Positions 45,899-58,185 are shown, numbered from the stretch's first letter. The stretch is DNA of 64,000 nt from Chaenocephalus aceratus (GCA_023974075.1 JAMFTG010000044.1:496001-560000), one strand, 5' to 3'. The notes: generated from the sequence alone by a model not told the origin. Numbers and translations are program-made.

Positions 45899-47050
45899 AC
45901 ATGGTCGAGGGAGAGTGTGAGAGGGAGAGAGAGAGTGAGAGAATGACCACACAGACAGACAGACATGCGCCCGCTGTTCAGGGCTTGTTTAAAGGCCAAT
46001 CTTAGCGTGGTAACGAGACACATGGTGTACCAGAAGTGTCCATCTTATATCCCCACTGCAATAACGATGTGTTGTTCAAATGATAATAAACAAACAAACC
46101 TTTGCATAAAGCATAGTTGTCCACTCATGTGTTGATAAGAGTATTACAAACTTGAAAAATATTCCCCTAAGGAAAATTTAGAACAGATAAAAAATGTGCG
46201 ATTAACTATTTGAATCGACTGACAGCCCTAATATAGATATTTGTAACATTCCCTATCGGCCTAGCTTTCAACAATCTTCCAAAGAACGAAGTATGTGAAC
46301 CACTACATCAAAACAGGAAGGGGTGGCAGTTGGGTTTTTCTCATTAGCTAAAAAGTTGTCTTGCCACTTTAAAATAGTTTTAAAAATCTGATAGTGTGGA
46401 TAAATAATCAATTCATGCAGCTTACTATTTATTCACCATTGCACTAGGATCAAAGATTTGTGATTCAAGGAAGATATATTTTAAACCTGGCAAACGCATA
46501 TGTCCAATTTATAACTCCTTCACCAAAAAAAACATATTATTGAACTCCAGACTTTTTTCTCATTCCAGTCTTTGAGCTTATTTTAGGAAATTGCGTTCTA
46601 AATACACCTCTGCAATAAAAAAAAAAAGACTTGAGACTTGTACTGATTTTGTATACTCAAACATTTAAACATGTAATCCCTTATTTGAGGCACACGTGCA
46701 GCAACCTTCCTGGAAGTACTCATGTACTCTACTTAAATAAAAGTACTATTACCCAGAGGCGGGACCAAGTCAGAGTCAAGTCTTTGAGTCCAAGTCCTAA
46801 ACTTTGACAAAACGAGTCTTTGTGCTTTTCAACACATGTAATGACATCCATCAACAGAATAATACTTAATAATCAAACTGCTCTTTATTAGTCACATTAA
46901 TAATCAATTTTCTCTCTGCTGGTAAAGTAACGTGTGTTTTCTATTTGAAGAGGGATCAGTAAGGCTACCGTGACGGTTTGATTCAGAAGGAGTTTAATGG
47001 ATAAGATCCCTGATGTTAAGGTGACCAGAATGTTTATTTCTACTGTGTAC

Positions 47051-48424
47051 CAGTGGCGTAGCGGTGGGTGGGCCTACCACCCGCATGCACGTCTGGCCAA
47101 TCCCAGAAGCCCAGAAGGAAGTGCCACAAACTGCAGTTCATCTAGTGGCCGACAGGGGATGGATGCAGAAAGGAGCAATTCCCATAGACCCCCATGTTAA
47201 AATTCCCAACTTTACAGCAGAAATAAACATGTTTCTAGCCTGGATCCAATAAAACTTATTCTGGATATCGTTAGATTCCACCTTCATGACAATGGAATAG
47301 GGAGTGCATTTTTTACCGTGCGTTTTTATAGCAAGTAAAGTATTATTTCTTGAGGTCTGCAGTTTAGCGTGTACACATTTGCTGAATATGAAAACACTCA
47401 GTGTGTGCCCACTGAGCGACTGTCAAGGATAAACAACCTGTGCCCCAATATATGTTGTATGTATTATTGCTACACAAACATTACATTGCAGTTTAAGTGT
47501 CGCCAACTCCGTTTCTAATATGCAAAAAGACAGCAAAATACGTCTGATTATTTTTAGTATTTTAGAGCTTTCCAATCCAGACGAGATCTCTCTCCCCCGT
47601 CTGTGTGCGAGGGGGCGGGGCGGTTTACACACACGCAGCTGCTACATGCAGCAACACACACACACGGAGGAGATGGCGGAGAGAACGCGCTCCGAGCTGT
47701 GGTTAAACTATAGCCGTGTCGATGGGGACAATGCTCGTTACCAAAAGTGGAATAAGAGTTTAGCATGTCAGGGCGGTAACACGAGCAATTTGTCTAAACA
47801 TTTGGCAAAAGTGCTCCACATCCAGACGGAGAAATGCACCGGGTTCGACGGTCTTTCTAGCCGCTCTGTAGCCCCGTCCACGAGTAACGTTTCCACGTCA
47901 GGTGTTCTGTGTGCTAGCAGCAACACACGGAGTTAACTACATTATACAAACATGGGTTAATGATTAGAGGAAACTGAGTTATTTAGTTTGTTAAAGTTTC
48001 AGCTGTTCTGTTTACAGTTCTGTCTTCAGATTATTTAATACCATTTGTTAAAACATTGTTGTTTCTTTTGATGTGAAATATTATGTATTTAATTAATAAA
48101 AAGCAATGTTAGTTTTGTTCACAATTTGTTTAGTTAGTTTACCTTATTTTTCTCTCCAAAAGAACCGATAAAAGTACCGTTAAAAGTAGTAGTACCGTTA
48201 AAGCCTTAACGATACCCATCCCTATGTGGATGTCAGTTTTACACATTCTGAGGCCGCCGTGCCTATGTTTTTGTTTTCACTGCTAATGTATGCTTATGTT
48301 CCATTAGTTCATTAAAAAATCATGAATGAAGTTTCAGCTCAGACCCCACGCTTAATATGTCTCCCCCTGGCCCACCTACATTTCTCCAGGCCCACCCACA
48401 CCATAATTCCTGGCTACGCTACTG
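47051..48424 (+). mobile_element. Inner hAT element (1374 bp) with perfect CTGTGTAC duplication
   Basis: The left end CAGTGGCGTAGCGGTGGGTG and the right end TTCCTGGCTACGCTACTG are inverted partners. CTGTGTAC flanks both sides (47043-47050, 48425-48432). It carries the first part of a BED-type transposase (47673-47936) but no catalytic domain, so it must move, if at all, with help from a full-length relative. It lies entirely inside the element 46754-49641. Confidence 0.95.
47673..47936 (+). pseudogene. Degenerate BED-finger exon of the inner hAT element
   Basis: MAERTRSELWLNYSRVDGDN is followed by ARYQKWNKSLACQGGNTSNL and SKHLAKVLH. The GGNTSNL.KHL..H half of a BED finger is clear, but the expected C-x2-C pair is replaced by Y and W, so zinc binding is lost. 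The frame then ends in a serine-rich tail. There is no hATC or catalytic region. Confidence 0.7.
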
Positions 48425-48542
48425 CTGTGTACAACATGTTATAAGAGACCCACAATCTATCTCTATGCCAGGGGTAATGTGCAGCGAGGCGGTCTCTATG
48501 GGGAAAAGAACACCTGAATCTAGATCCCTCTGCAGGTGGTAC

Positions 48543-48960
48543 TTAAAGGGGACCTATCATGCAAAATGCACTCTTGTACGTCTTTTATACATGAATGTGT
48601 CCCCGGTGTGTCAGGGAACTCACCAAGTGTCCGAAAACACAACCCTCTCTCTTTTCCTCCGTACCCAAATCTCTAAAAACGGGGCTGCAACGGAGCTGAT
48701 ACAGATTTGAAAATAGTCTGACATCAGTGACGAGCAGCTCCGCCTATATGGCCAACTCTCCACCAATCAGGGGAATGAGAGGTTGCCGTGGCATGGTAAC
48801 AGCATGGTAACCGCATGGTAACTCGGCCGGCTCCTTTGCAGGGGGGCGTGGTCAGCTGCAGCGCATGCAAAGACAGGGTGGAGGAGAGCAAAATGAGGCA
48901 TGATCTGTTTGGTATTTTGAAAAAGAAAACGTATACCTTTTATATATGTATGGCCGTACA
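48543..48960 (+). mobile_element. TTAA-started fragment (AAAGGGGACCTATCATGCAA)
   Basis: TTAAAGGGGACCTATCATGC is a common start of a teleost MITE family. The matching right end is absent, so it is truncated. A run of three GCATGGTAAC-like repeats (48791-48822) lies within it. It sits inside the outer element 46754-49641. Confidence 0.5.
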
Positions 48961-50346
48961 ATATATTATTTGCTAATACTTTTGTACTTTTACTTGAGTA
49001 ACATTTTGAATGCAGGACTTTTTATTGTAACCGAGTATTCCTACACTCTGGTACTTTTACTCAAGATCTGAGTGGTTACCAAACAAAACCCTGCTCTGAA
49101 GGTTATTTTCATTTTATAAATCCTGCACTCAGCTTTGCTTTCTCCAGTATCATTGAAAAGCAGCAGACGCTGCTTATTTTTTCGGTTTTCACAGATCTCT
49201 TGACTTTTTCGACGCGCTTGCATTTAAATCCGGCTCTGTGCAGCTGGCCCGTACCACTACACCTGCTGTGCCCCCCACCCTTATTTCACATAATGGTATG
49301 ATCCTAGTGTGTCCTCGCATATGATTGGCCGCATGGTGGCCCAGCTAAATAAAGTCCCGCCCCTGCCTGCAAGGAATCTCAGCAAGAGTAGGAGCGGCTG
49401 AAGATTCTGCCTCCCCCGACGGGAGTCTGCTCTTCTCACGGCAGCTCGCGATCGGCGTGTTGGAGACCTCTGAATTAAAGTATCAAGTCACCTCAAGTCA
49501 GAAGGCTCAAGTCCAAGTCAAGTCCCGAGTCATTGGTGTTCAAGTCGAGTCGCAAGTGTTTTGTGATTTTGTCAAGTCGAGTCTCAAGTCATCAAATTGG
49601 TGACTAGAGTCCAAGTCATGTGACTCGAGTCCACACCTCTGCTATTACCACAATCTAAACATATTCCATTGCAAGTATAAGTGCCAAGTTCAACAGAAGT
49701 ATTATCAGCTAAATGTACTAAAGTATCAAAAGTAAAAGTTGTCATTGTGCAGAATGGATTCAAGGTGTTGAATATTTATAGTATATATTTGTTCTAATTC
49801 CCCGATATGAAGCACATTTGAGTACCGAGTCAATAACTACAAACTATATATCATATTACACAACGTAACTGTCTAATACATGTAGTGGAAATAGGAGTAC
49901 AATTATCCCAATAATAAACTTGAGTAAATGTACGTAATTCAAACACTGTATTGGAAACAATTATCTCACAGAAAAACTAAATTGCATAATCTGGTGATCT
50001 ATAGAACACACACAGGCAACTCCTTGAGTTTATTACAGCAGTAACATGATATAGGCCCAAACCACACCCTACACACTCCCCCTCCGTGGAGTGACACACG
50101 AGGCTCCCTCCTGTCAGATGGAGGGAGTAAATACAGCGGCAAGCTTTGGGACCCTCTCTCCGGCAGAAACAGGAAGTGCCGTAACTGTAACAACGGTTTC
50201 AAATCAGCTTGACAACACTTTAAATGAATAACTCAAACATCTTTAATTGTGTTAAACCTGATGTTTATAAGCTTCTTAGTTTTTGCAACAGTCTGTAAAT
50301 ATACACAACTTTATAATAAAATGCACGCACTTACCTTTGTCTAGAC

Positions 50347-50864
50347 CAGGGGTTCTCAAAGTTTTGATGAGTGAGGGCCAATGTAGGTACCCAATACTGG
50401 ATTGAGGGCCGCCCGAGAAAAAACGGAACACAAAATATTCCAAAACAAATACTTTCTTTCTTGTACTAACCAATTATACATACAGTATACATTAAGGACT
50501 TGCAGAGGACACAAAGTTGGGTTATCTACAGACAGTGACTAGCTAGAATCGCTAGCTAACTCCCGTTTCTGATTCTGATAACTTACAACAGATTTTCCGC
50601 TTAACCGCAACTCGCGAGATGCCTAGTTGCCATGCAACCAGTAGTCGAGCAAACTTTCCACAAGCTGTCATTCATAATTTAGGAATGTCAACCCAGGGGC
50701 GCAGTTTTACCATTCTTAAAGTCCATTCTAATTCATACTAGATACAACCATGGAGGATTAAAATATAACGCATGCATTTCAGCGTGTCACATGAACTATC
50801 GCGGGCCGCCAGAAACATTTCCGAGGGCTGCCATTGGCCCGCGGGCCGCACTTTGAGAACCCTG
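50347..50864. mobile_element. 518-bp hAT MITE (CAGGGGTTCTCAAAG ends)
   Basis: CAGGGGTTCTCAAAGTTTTG at the left is inverted at the right (GCACTTTGAGAACCCTG). Subterminal GAGGGCCGCCCGAG and GCGGGCCGCCAG also pair. The flanks GTCTAGAC and GTCAGACT align only with a one-base gap, so the duplication is weak. Confidence 0.85.
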
Positions 50865-52315
50865 GTCAGACTAAACACAGGTACAATCGTAAATTAAAGA
50901 CTCCAATGATCAGGAATGCCAGAATCCAACCCGCCCACAGCTTCACGAGGTACGCTATACGAGAGTTGGATTTCCCACATCATATTCCTCTGTTCTATAC
51001 AATGCACAATGTAAGATTCAGAGCTCTCCTTCCTTCACTGTCTAATAGTGATCAAGCTGGGATTACCAGGATCACATGTACATTCAACGCCTGACCGTCT
51101 CTGTGTCCCATGGGTGAAATGAACCTAATTCAAGTTGCAATGCTCATGTAGCTTGTCACTCTAAGACTGAGGCAGAGGAAGATAGATTATCTGAGCTGAC
51201 AGGCTTTCATGAACCCCCAATAGAAGCCCACCTACTCTGCACTCACACACATAAGCCCCTATGGTTTAAGGCCCCAATATCCATGTCAATCTGCATAAGC
51301 CCACGGTAATGAAAGAACAACATGGATATGGCACGACTCTCAGGGGCCCTGTGATATGATGTGACACTCGCACAGATGGAAATAAATAGGCCGTGCTTAT
51401 TTGAAAACGTAATGACTTTATTTCGCTGCGTGTGTGTGCGTCTCTCTGTGAAGTGTTCGTACGTAGAAAAACGGAAAGCCAGCTCTTTGACCAAAGAACA
51501 TAAGCTTGGGCATTATAGGATTGGTCGATTGCATTACATCACTGGTCTAATTGGCTGTCTCCTCTGTTGTTCTTGGACCAAACCAAAATGCAAAGGATGC
51601 TTTTTAGTTGTTGAAGAACTCAGGAGGGCTTTGGACATTTGAATGGGGTAAACAGGTGGGTGGCAAGGACGAGACTTTGTTTACGTTCAGAATAGGGAGT
51701 AGAGTTCACAACCAAGATGGAATACTTCTTTAAAAATGAAGTATACAGAATAATAAATCAGATCCATCAAAGTTTCAGGACAGGAGTAAAGGACATGGTG
51801 AACCCACAGATGTCTTTACCACGGAGCCTGTCTGATTAAAGAGCACCAGAACGTCTTTAATTATGTTTTTGTTTAAACTTTCCCTGAAGTGTTGTATTGT
51901 TCAAAGAGTACTGTGGCATTCTTTACCATTTATTTTGTGTTCATGCGGGATTGGATTGTTTGCAGCTAACGGCAGGGTTTTTCACCTCAGTTTCTTCTTC
52001 GGCGATGCTGCATTTTATTGTTCATGGAAAAGTTAAAAAAGCCTCTGAAGAACCAGCAGCCTTCCCGTGGTAGAGAGGTGTGTGTGCCCTGAGGAACCTG
52101 GGGCTGTTGTCTGGAACCTTGTGTTCCTGGTAGGGTCTCCCATGGCAACTTGGTCTCAGGCAAGGGGCCAGACTAAGATAGGTTCAAAAGACCTCATGAA
52201 AGAACAAGAAGCCCGGGGTCCCCTTCTGGAGCCAGGCCCATCTTTCTGACATTCGTGTACAACTTTTAAATCTGATTCATACTTTTAGAGATATTAAACA
52301 TTGTTCAGACCTTGG
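50865..52315. other. Unassigned stretch
   Basis: No element ends or exon series. ORFs up to 93 codons overlap on both strands. Confidence 0.4.
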
Positions 52316-52850
52316 TACAGAGGCCTTCTTCAGATTTTAGAGTGCGTGATGTCAGATTTCATTTTACCTTCATATTTTCTTTTAAACCTGCCATAATTCC
52401 CAAACCCTACATTCCTGAGACATAATTTCTCATGGCAAACGTAGGAAAACATCTCGTAGCTTGAAAGATTGAACAAAATGCCTCGAGGGCATGAAGTGAC
52501 AAAAACGTTTAACATGTCTCCATTAAACCCCATTGTAAATTCAGCCTCACCTTTCCCCACAGCCTTTAGTTAATCTGCCAGAAAGGCCACATCATTAACA
52601 CGAAAGTACACAACTCAGATGCTAGTCTACATCTTCACGTTTTGAAATTTCACCGATATCTGTTACGGTTCTTCAACAAAACGTTCACATGTAACAGGTT
52701 TATCTCTCATTCAGAACAATGAAAATGCTCTCCTCTCACTGATCACCATGGAAACCTTTGATCTCTGGACACGTCGTCAGCTCGAATATAAACACCTGTG
52801 TCATGAAACACGATGATGTCATCACTCCATAACAGCAGACTAACGACGTG
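52316..52850 (+). repeat. Dispersed repeat, copy 2
   Basis: Same orientation and order as 10417-10935, with a block (CCCAAACCCTACATTCCTGA) that copy 1 lacks, and lacking a short AT insert present in copy 1. It ends in AAACACGATGATGTCATCAC, the motif that leads into the tandem array at the other locus. Confidence 0.85.
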
Positions 52851-53136
52851 GTCACTGGAGTTTAACAGACTGTCCTGATGGAGACTTCATACCGACTTCC
52901 ACATGTTCCACATATTTTAGACATTATTGGTGACGTATGCTTTCAGTTCAAATATTCTGCTGCTTTTTCATGGATTTAGAGCTCTGGCATATGTGGGCCG
53001 TGGACTTTCACAGTGCCGGTACCGCATCCGCCGGTTCGATTCCGGCCTGAAGTCCAAAAAGTTTATTAAAAAATAATCTCCCGTTCATCGCGTCCATTCG
53101 CACATCTCTGCGCCCCACACTTTGAGAAACGCTGAC

Positions 53137-53245
53137 TTATAGTGAAAACCACTCTTGAATGATGGTAAGGTAGACTAAAAGCTTTAGGAATCCACACTAT
53201 AACATATAATAAGTACCCTGTATCCAGATTGATGCAAAACACGTG
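53137..53245 (-). repeat. Dispersed repeat, inverted copy of 27950-28062
   Basis: GTGAAAACCACTCTTGAATG, AAAGCTTTAGGAATCC and AAGTACCCTGTATC are the reverse complement of the 27950-28062 text with substitutions. Confidence 0.75.
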
Positions 53246-53544
53246 ACATTTGACCTTTTTAGAGAGATTTAGAAGGAAAAAACCCACTTCTGGGGTCATT
53301 TGGTTGCATTTTCCATATCTCTGGCCCCCATTGGTCGATGTTGATGATTGACATCTCTTTTTAACCGTTGGAGCCAATGGAATCGAGGGAAAGTTCCTAA
53401 AATCCATCTAAACATTACCCATTGGTGAATGAGTGATGCGTAGCCAGAATGCCCCGGAACTGGAAGCTGTCATACACTCAGTAGCTATCGTAGCAGCTAA
53501 TATGAAATCTCCGTTATTGACAGAAAAATGGAATGATGGATTAT

Positions 53545-53690
53545 CAGTTTATAGTTTATTAGGATCCCCATTAGCTGGTGCATAACAACAGCTAATCTTC
53601 CTGGGGTCCACAAATAACATAAAACATGACATTCGACAGTACATTACAATGATACAAATCGTGTACGGCGTACATTTTCCTTCAAACAGT
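53545..53690 (-). repeat. LINE 3'-end fragment
   Basis: TTATTAGGATCCCCATTAGC and TCTTCCTGGGGTCCAC are, in reverse orientation, the wording of a widespread fish LINE 3' UTR. Only about 145 bp are present. Confidence 0.5.
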
Positions 53691-53939
53691 GACTTTCATA
53701 TCAACCATCACATTCAGCTTATTTTCTGATTCTCCATTTCCTTGGAAAGAAAAAAAAAAGAAAATAATAATAATAGTGATTTTACAAATGTCTCCCTTCG
53801 CTTCTTTTAGAGTAAAAACAAATCATCATTCATCACTAAAGGGACACAGACACATTGGATTAACCTTCAGCAGCGTTGTTATTGTTTTAATGCCATTGAA
53901 CACAACTTTTGATCAGAAAACAACAAAGTTAAGACGCTT

Positions 53940-54310
53940 TTAGCCGTTTTGGCTTTTGTTGTTGTCGTTTCGCCTCGAGTTCTCAGCTCAGTGATGATAC
54001 TTATATGTCTGGAATCTGTGGAATATCAGCTTGCTAATCCATATCTTTTTTGTGCAGATATGATAAGTAAAAAGGGTATTTTAACGTGAGTTCTGTGCTA
54101 AGTGTGTTAGCATTATTTCGCTCAGGGCTAATTCCGAGCCTTTGTTATGGCCCTTATGTTTCGTATTGTTAATATTGTCAGTTAGCTGAGTTTCTTCCCG
54201 TTAAGTGGATATGACACATTCATAGTTTATTAAATGTTAAGAAGCCCTCAGACGCGGTTTCTTGCAAGATGTTGCGTTTTGCCCCCGCCCGCGGGGTTTA
54301 ACTGGTTAAA
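53940..54310 (-). repeat. Dispersed repeat, inverted copy of 33222-33640
   Basis: TTTTTTGTGCAGATATGATA and AAAGGGTATTTTAACGTGAG match the reverse complement of the 33.2-kb copy. The outer end reads GCGGGGTTTAACTGGTTAA. Confidence 0.7.
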
Positions 54311-54419
54311 GTTTCCTCTTCTCTGGAATCCATCGATCTGATTGGTTATTATCAAAATACTAGGGAAGATATTTTCGTTTGGATTACTGGTCTGGCGGAA
54401 GCTCGCGAGTGTGTGTAGT

Positions 54420-54650
54420 GTGTGTGTGTGTGTGTGTAATTTTGCGTTTGTGTGTATTGCGTTTGTTTCCCGGGGAAAACCCTCAGGAGAAACACCGGCT
54501 GTTGTTCTGCCTGCTGTGACGTCAAGTTACTCCGTTCTCCGCTTGTAATTATTCCGAATCTTCAAAGCTGTATTTATCATCTGAATTTGCAGAAACAAGT
54601 TTAATATTCTGAAAGCCAAGACTTTGTTTATTTAAAATCAAACAAAACAC
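54420..54650 (+). repeat. hAT-like fragment, copy 2 of 21415-21600
   Basis: Shared blocks: GCGTTTGTTTCCCGGG, GCCTGCTGTGACGTCAAGTT, AACAAGTTTAATATTCTGAA. A GT run (54413-54440) precedes it. No terminal repeat was found. Confidence 0.65.
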
Positions 54651-55099
54651 CCGATCCCCGAATAACTAGTTTTTTACGCAAATCCACGTTTATTTTGAAA
54701 TGAGCCGTTGCGACTTCCGACTGATTTCGATAGAGCGGGTCACATATGCAGTAGATTGTAACCTGCAAAGTGCAGTCGCATAGAAAACGTTATAAAACAA
54801 TAATAATAGTAGATTTATAATGAGGTGAATTCCATGTGTCACAATAAATGTTTTTAGGATAGTATTGGACAATACAACTTGCTAACTGCTGGTAAAGAGG
54901 ACAGATCAGGTGTTCATTCATTTGATTAGGAATTGACGTTCTGTACGAAATGTCAAGTAAATCTATCAATATAGTTAAGATCAACATTCACATGCTTGAA
55001 TTACTGTTGGGGCTTAAACTTATTTCCAATCTGGATTTAACGCCTCAAACATTAATTTACTGTCACCAGAGAAAACTCTAAAAATGATGCTGATGTTCA

Positions 55100-56345
55100 G
55101 AGTATCAAAAATATCTTAATAGTTGTATGCCCATATGTAGGTTGAACGTGTTATCTTTTCTACTGCCAATACTCAGACCCGGCGCCAGAACAAATCTAAC
55201 AACAACACCGTCACGTGCTGCGGGCCTGCGGCACATATCACACGGCAAGGCCAACACATCGCGTAAAGACGCACATCTATCGCAAATACATACACAAATA
55301 AAGGGCAACAGAGAAACCACTTTGAAGCATTGTGTGCGTGGCAGCACACACACTGGTAAATCACGAGCAGGCACACTGTTAAGGATGGCAGCTTCCTCAT
55401 CGCTGCACTCGGAGAGAAATAGTAGAGACGGAGACGATGAACTGCTGTTTGCTCTATTATGGCATGGTGCATGTCGTGAGAGCTGTGTGTTGCTGTGTGG
55501 GGAATGCTGTCCATTATGTTGGCCAACTCTGCATCTTTGTGCTGCAGCGTATACTCAAACAGCGATAGGAAGAGCCCGCTGCCTGACTCGGACATGCTGT
55601 GGAGTGGATCGAGTCACCTCTGAGAGGGAGTTGGTTGACAGCTAACAAAGCATCATATCAACGACAGCTGACACGTAATAACGGCTCTGTGCCAGCTGAT
55701 CCGCACCAAAGTACTCATTTCCTTATTCATTCTCTCTCTCTCTGTGTTCTTTTGATGCGGCATGTCTTAGCAGTCCTTTATCAGTCTGTAATGCGTGTTT
55801 CCAGTCGTAAAAGCCACATCAGATGAAGACGTATTGAGGTTAAACTGTCTACAGGGGAAACAAAAGGCTGCTTTTACTGAATATTCAAGCCATGGTCTGT
55901 TGTGCCATGCAGCGGCAGAAGTGCGCTTCTTTCCTGAAAACAATCTCCCTGGATAACGATCCAGTTTCACCTGGTTGGGTTTATTAACCCCAAGGTCATC
56001 TGGGCTGTTGGTCTTTGAGTGGTTGCTGGCCCAATAGTACCTGTTGATGTGCTGCAAGGTAGCGTCTCTGTAGTGGAGGCTCCGGCACGGAGGAGGAGGA
56101 TGCTGGTGGTGATGGTAGGGGCACAAGGAGCTGTGCCTCGGAGGACAGCGTTGGGGGCGGCCGCCTTGATGACTCAAGGCTTGGGCTCGCTAACTCAGCC
56201 CCGGCGTTTGCCGAGGTCAAGCTTCTGACATTAAGGTGTGCTGCTGCAGGTGCAGGTCGCCAGCAGCACCATCGGCTGCAGTTCTTTCATCGCTATTTCG
56301 TTTTAATAAACCCTTAGATATTTTGAGCCAATTTCTGATGTCGAT
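55100..56345 (-). pseudogene. hAT transposase relic with TTF-type zinc finger (ZMYM1-like)
   Basis: The minus strand from about 56345 reads DIRNWLKIS, then low-complexity sequence, then DLGVNKPNQVKLDRYPGRLF, WLEYSVKAAFCFPCRQF and, after a frameshift near 55810, YDWKHALQTDKGLLRHAASK-EH. This is the TTF finger order (DLG..P.Q..L..YP, WLEYS...A.FCF.CR.F, F..WK.A......HA.S..H) of hAT proteins annotated as zinc finger MYM-type protein 1-like. The following DUF4371 region is too broken to follow. It may belong to the same family as 28114-28567, but the two relics keep different parts. Confidence 0.65.
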
Positions 56346-57127
56346 TTTGTAATTCAAACAGAAATGGGAGTCTACAGAATGCACAATAAACAAATCCAGA
56401 ATAGGCGGCAGAGTGTGACGCGTCTAAATGTGGACGAATCACAAATCACAACAGACACATGAATTGATTTGAAGTAGCCTGCAATTTTTTTGTTTTAGTT
56501 ACTATCTGACATCACATACATCGTAGCATAACAGTTCTGTTTATGTTTTTTTTTTTATAGAAATAATAAAAATCGTGTTTATTGGGGGAGGGCAAGAATG
56601 TCAAATGAGAGGGCCTGGCCCTCCCACGGCGCCAGGCATGCCCATACTGTGTGTTAAGAGATGGGTGACAACATTCACACTCCTTATTTTGTGCAAAAAC
56701 TGAATTTATAGTTAAAGCTAATATTAGGGTTCAGTCCAAGTCCGCCAAGTCAAGTGGTTATCGTCCAGAGTTTCCGTCGTTGGTCCTAAAGTAGCTAAGG
56801 ATCAATAGGATGAAGGGATGCATGAACTGAAGACTGGATTCTAACCTCCATCGCTTACATTGGACCAGGAGGGAATTCTCCAGGGCCATTAACGAAAGAA
56901 GAAACTCTTTGAATGCACATATGGGCAAGCTACGTACGGAGACAGACTTTGACATATCTGAAAATACCCTTTAAATTATTTAATTCTGGGATGTAATACT
57001 ATCAGATCTGCTTTGTAAGAAATGTTGATATAAATCTCTTTCTTTATGTCTGATATGTGAGATATGTCTGGAGCTTTTTAAGTTTAGCTTTTGGACGTGT
57101 CCATAATTATAGCATACTGATGCTTAT

Positions 57128-57385
57128 TTGAGGGTTAATGACGCACTGACAATCTGGCTTGGATTGATGTTGGTTCTGGCACTCGCCAATGCACAATTGT
57201 CTACAGAGAAATCTCACTGGACGCTACTACAGACAAAAAGTGGGAGGGAGGATGAAGAGGGAGCGATCTCCCATTTGGACAACACAACAAAGTCAAACGG
57301 AGGAATAATTCTGGTCAGGCCAGAGAAAACAGAAAGGATATCGGTGCCAAAGTCTACAGATGGCGGCACATTTGTTTTTTTCTGA
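57128..57385 (+). CDS. Hypothetical 85-codon ORF with signal-peptide-like start
   Basis: The frame starts MRVNDALTIWLGLMLVLALA, a charged start followed by a 16-residue hydrophobic core and a small-residue site (ANAQ) suited to signal peptidase. A polar region follows (KSHWTLLQTKSGREDEEG; GGIILVRPEKTERISVPKST) up to the stop after GTFVFF. I recognise no family. Alternatively the part after TTGTCTACAG (57209) could be an internal exon, making the hydrophobic start intronic chance. Composition is less repeat-like than its surroundings. The weak start context and lack of neighbours keep the call low. Confidence 0.25.
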   Translation: MRVNDALTIWLGLMLVLALANAQLSTEKSHWTLLQTKSGREDEEGAISHLDNTTKSNGGIILVRPEKTERISVPKSTDGGTFVFF

Positions 57386-57389
57386 GTTA

Positions 57390-58180
57390 GATTAATTAAT
57401 TTCGAGTCTAGTCAGGGCAGTTTTCGGACTGCGTCACGTTACTAATGCTGTTTATTTCATCACTGTTGACTTTTTAAAGTGTTTAGCATATCCTTCCTTT
57501 CAAAGGCTCACGTTCACAGAACAATGAGGGGATGTTGTGACGTGTTGGTTATAGGAAGAGTTAATCCATGCTTGCTTCAGCTTCTACAGACATACTGTAT
57601 ATCAGCGTGATGTTGGGACTCCGAGCTGAAAAAGATCTTTACTCTTACAGATAATAAATCACTGCTGCGAAAAACAATCTTCCAAAGTGTACACATAGTC
57701 AATACATTTGAAAATCAGCCACACAGCATACAGGCAGGTGAGTGGATCAATTACAGCTTTCATTAAATGATGTTTATGTTGAATGATAATGAGTACGTGA
57801 TTTTATTACTTTTAATCAGGATCTTAAAACACTGGATGGATTTTGTGTAAGAATTTAATATAAACAACAAGTAGAGTGATGAGGGTGTTCTGGAGACAAT
57901 TAAATCATCGTCAGTGGCTTCTTAATAATAATGGATTCTCGAGTGGAGAAATTAAACCCGATAAAAGAAAAGTGCTGATCATTTTAGGACCTCGGACAAC
58001 AGGAATCGTCCAACTTTGTTGAGGGCTTAGTAATGCCTGCCTGCCTGACATCAAAGCTTTGATTATACTCTTAGGTGGTAGAGCTGTGCCCAATGTTCTG
58101 CGGAGGAATACGGCCTGGCACCATTTGCCGCGTCTCCTCCCGTAACCGCTGTAACTCAAATAAAGGCACTGGTTGCCCTT
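57390..58180. other. Unassigned stretch
   Basis: Non-coding DNA up to the LTR at 58186. No repeat ends or exons seen. Confidence 0.4.
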
Positions 58181-58185
58181 ATGAC

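Larger units (their letters stand above)
43980..46230 (+). mobile_element. BED-finger hAT transposon, internally decayed, about 2.25 kb
   Basis: TAGGGCTGTCA at the left is inverted at the right (TGACAGCCCTA). Flanking 8-mers ATATATAT (43972-43979) and ATATAGAT (46231-46238) differ by one base. Subterminal GTTAACGCGTTAA and GATTAACTATTTGAATCG are similar. The inside holds an N-terminal BED-finger frame (44142-44477) and a C-terminal hAT dimerisation segment (45744-45898). The catalytic middle is deleted or scrambled, and it carries a SINE and a GT run (45033-45064). Non-functional. Confidence 0.9.
46754..49641. mobile_element. Outer hAT-like element with perfect CTATTACC duplication, containing nested insertions
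   Basis: The left end CAGAGGCGGGACCAAGTCAG and the right end GAGTCCACACCTCTG are imperfect inverted partners, both followed inwards by tandem AAGTC/GACTT motifs (CAAGTCCAAGTC; CAAGTCGAGTC). CTATTACC flanks both sides (46746-46753, 49642-49649). The 2.9-kb span is inflated by the nested element 47051-48424 and by two further fragments (about 48543-48960 and about 48970-49075). Confidence 0.85.

Noticed and set aside
48543..48960. Complete piggyBac-type MITE
   Set aside because: Only the TTAA-started left end is present; no inverted right end.
46699..49948. A possible third, outermost element of AAAGTACT-rich type around the nested hAT pair
   Set aside because: CAG/CTG ends can be picked, but the flanking 8-mers (CACACGTG, TATTGGAA) do not match, so boundaries are not supported.
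52975..53050. tRNA-like text with a GGTTCGATTCC B box
   Set aside because: No full cloverleaf or good A box could be drawn. At most a small SINE-head fragment, too weak to list as a gene.
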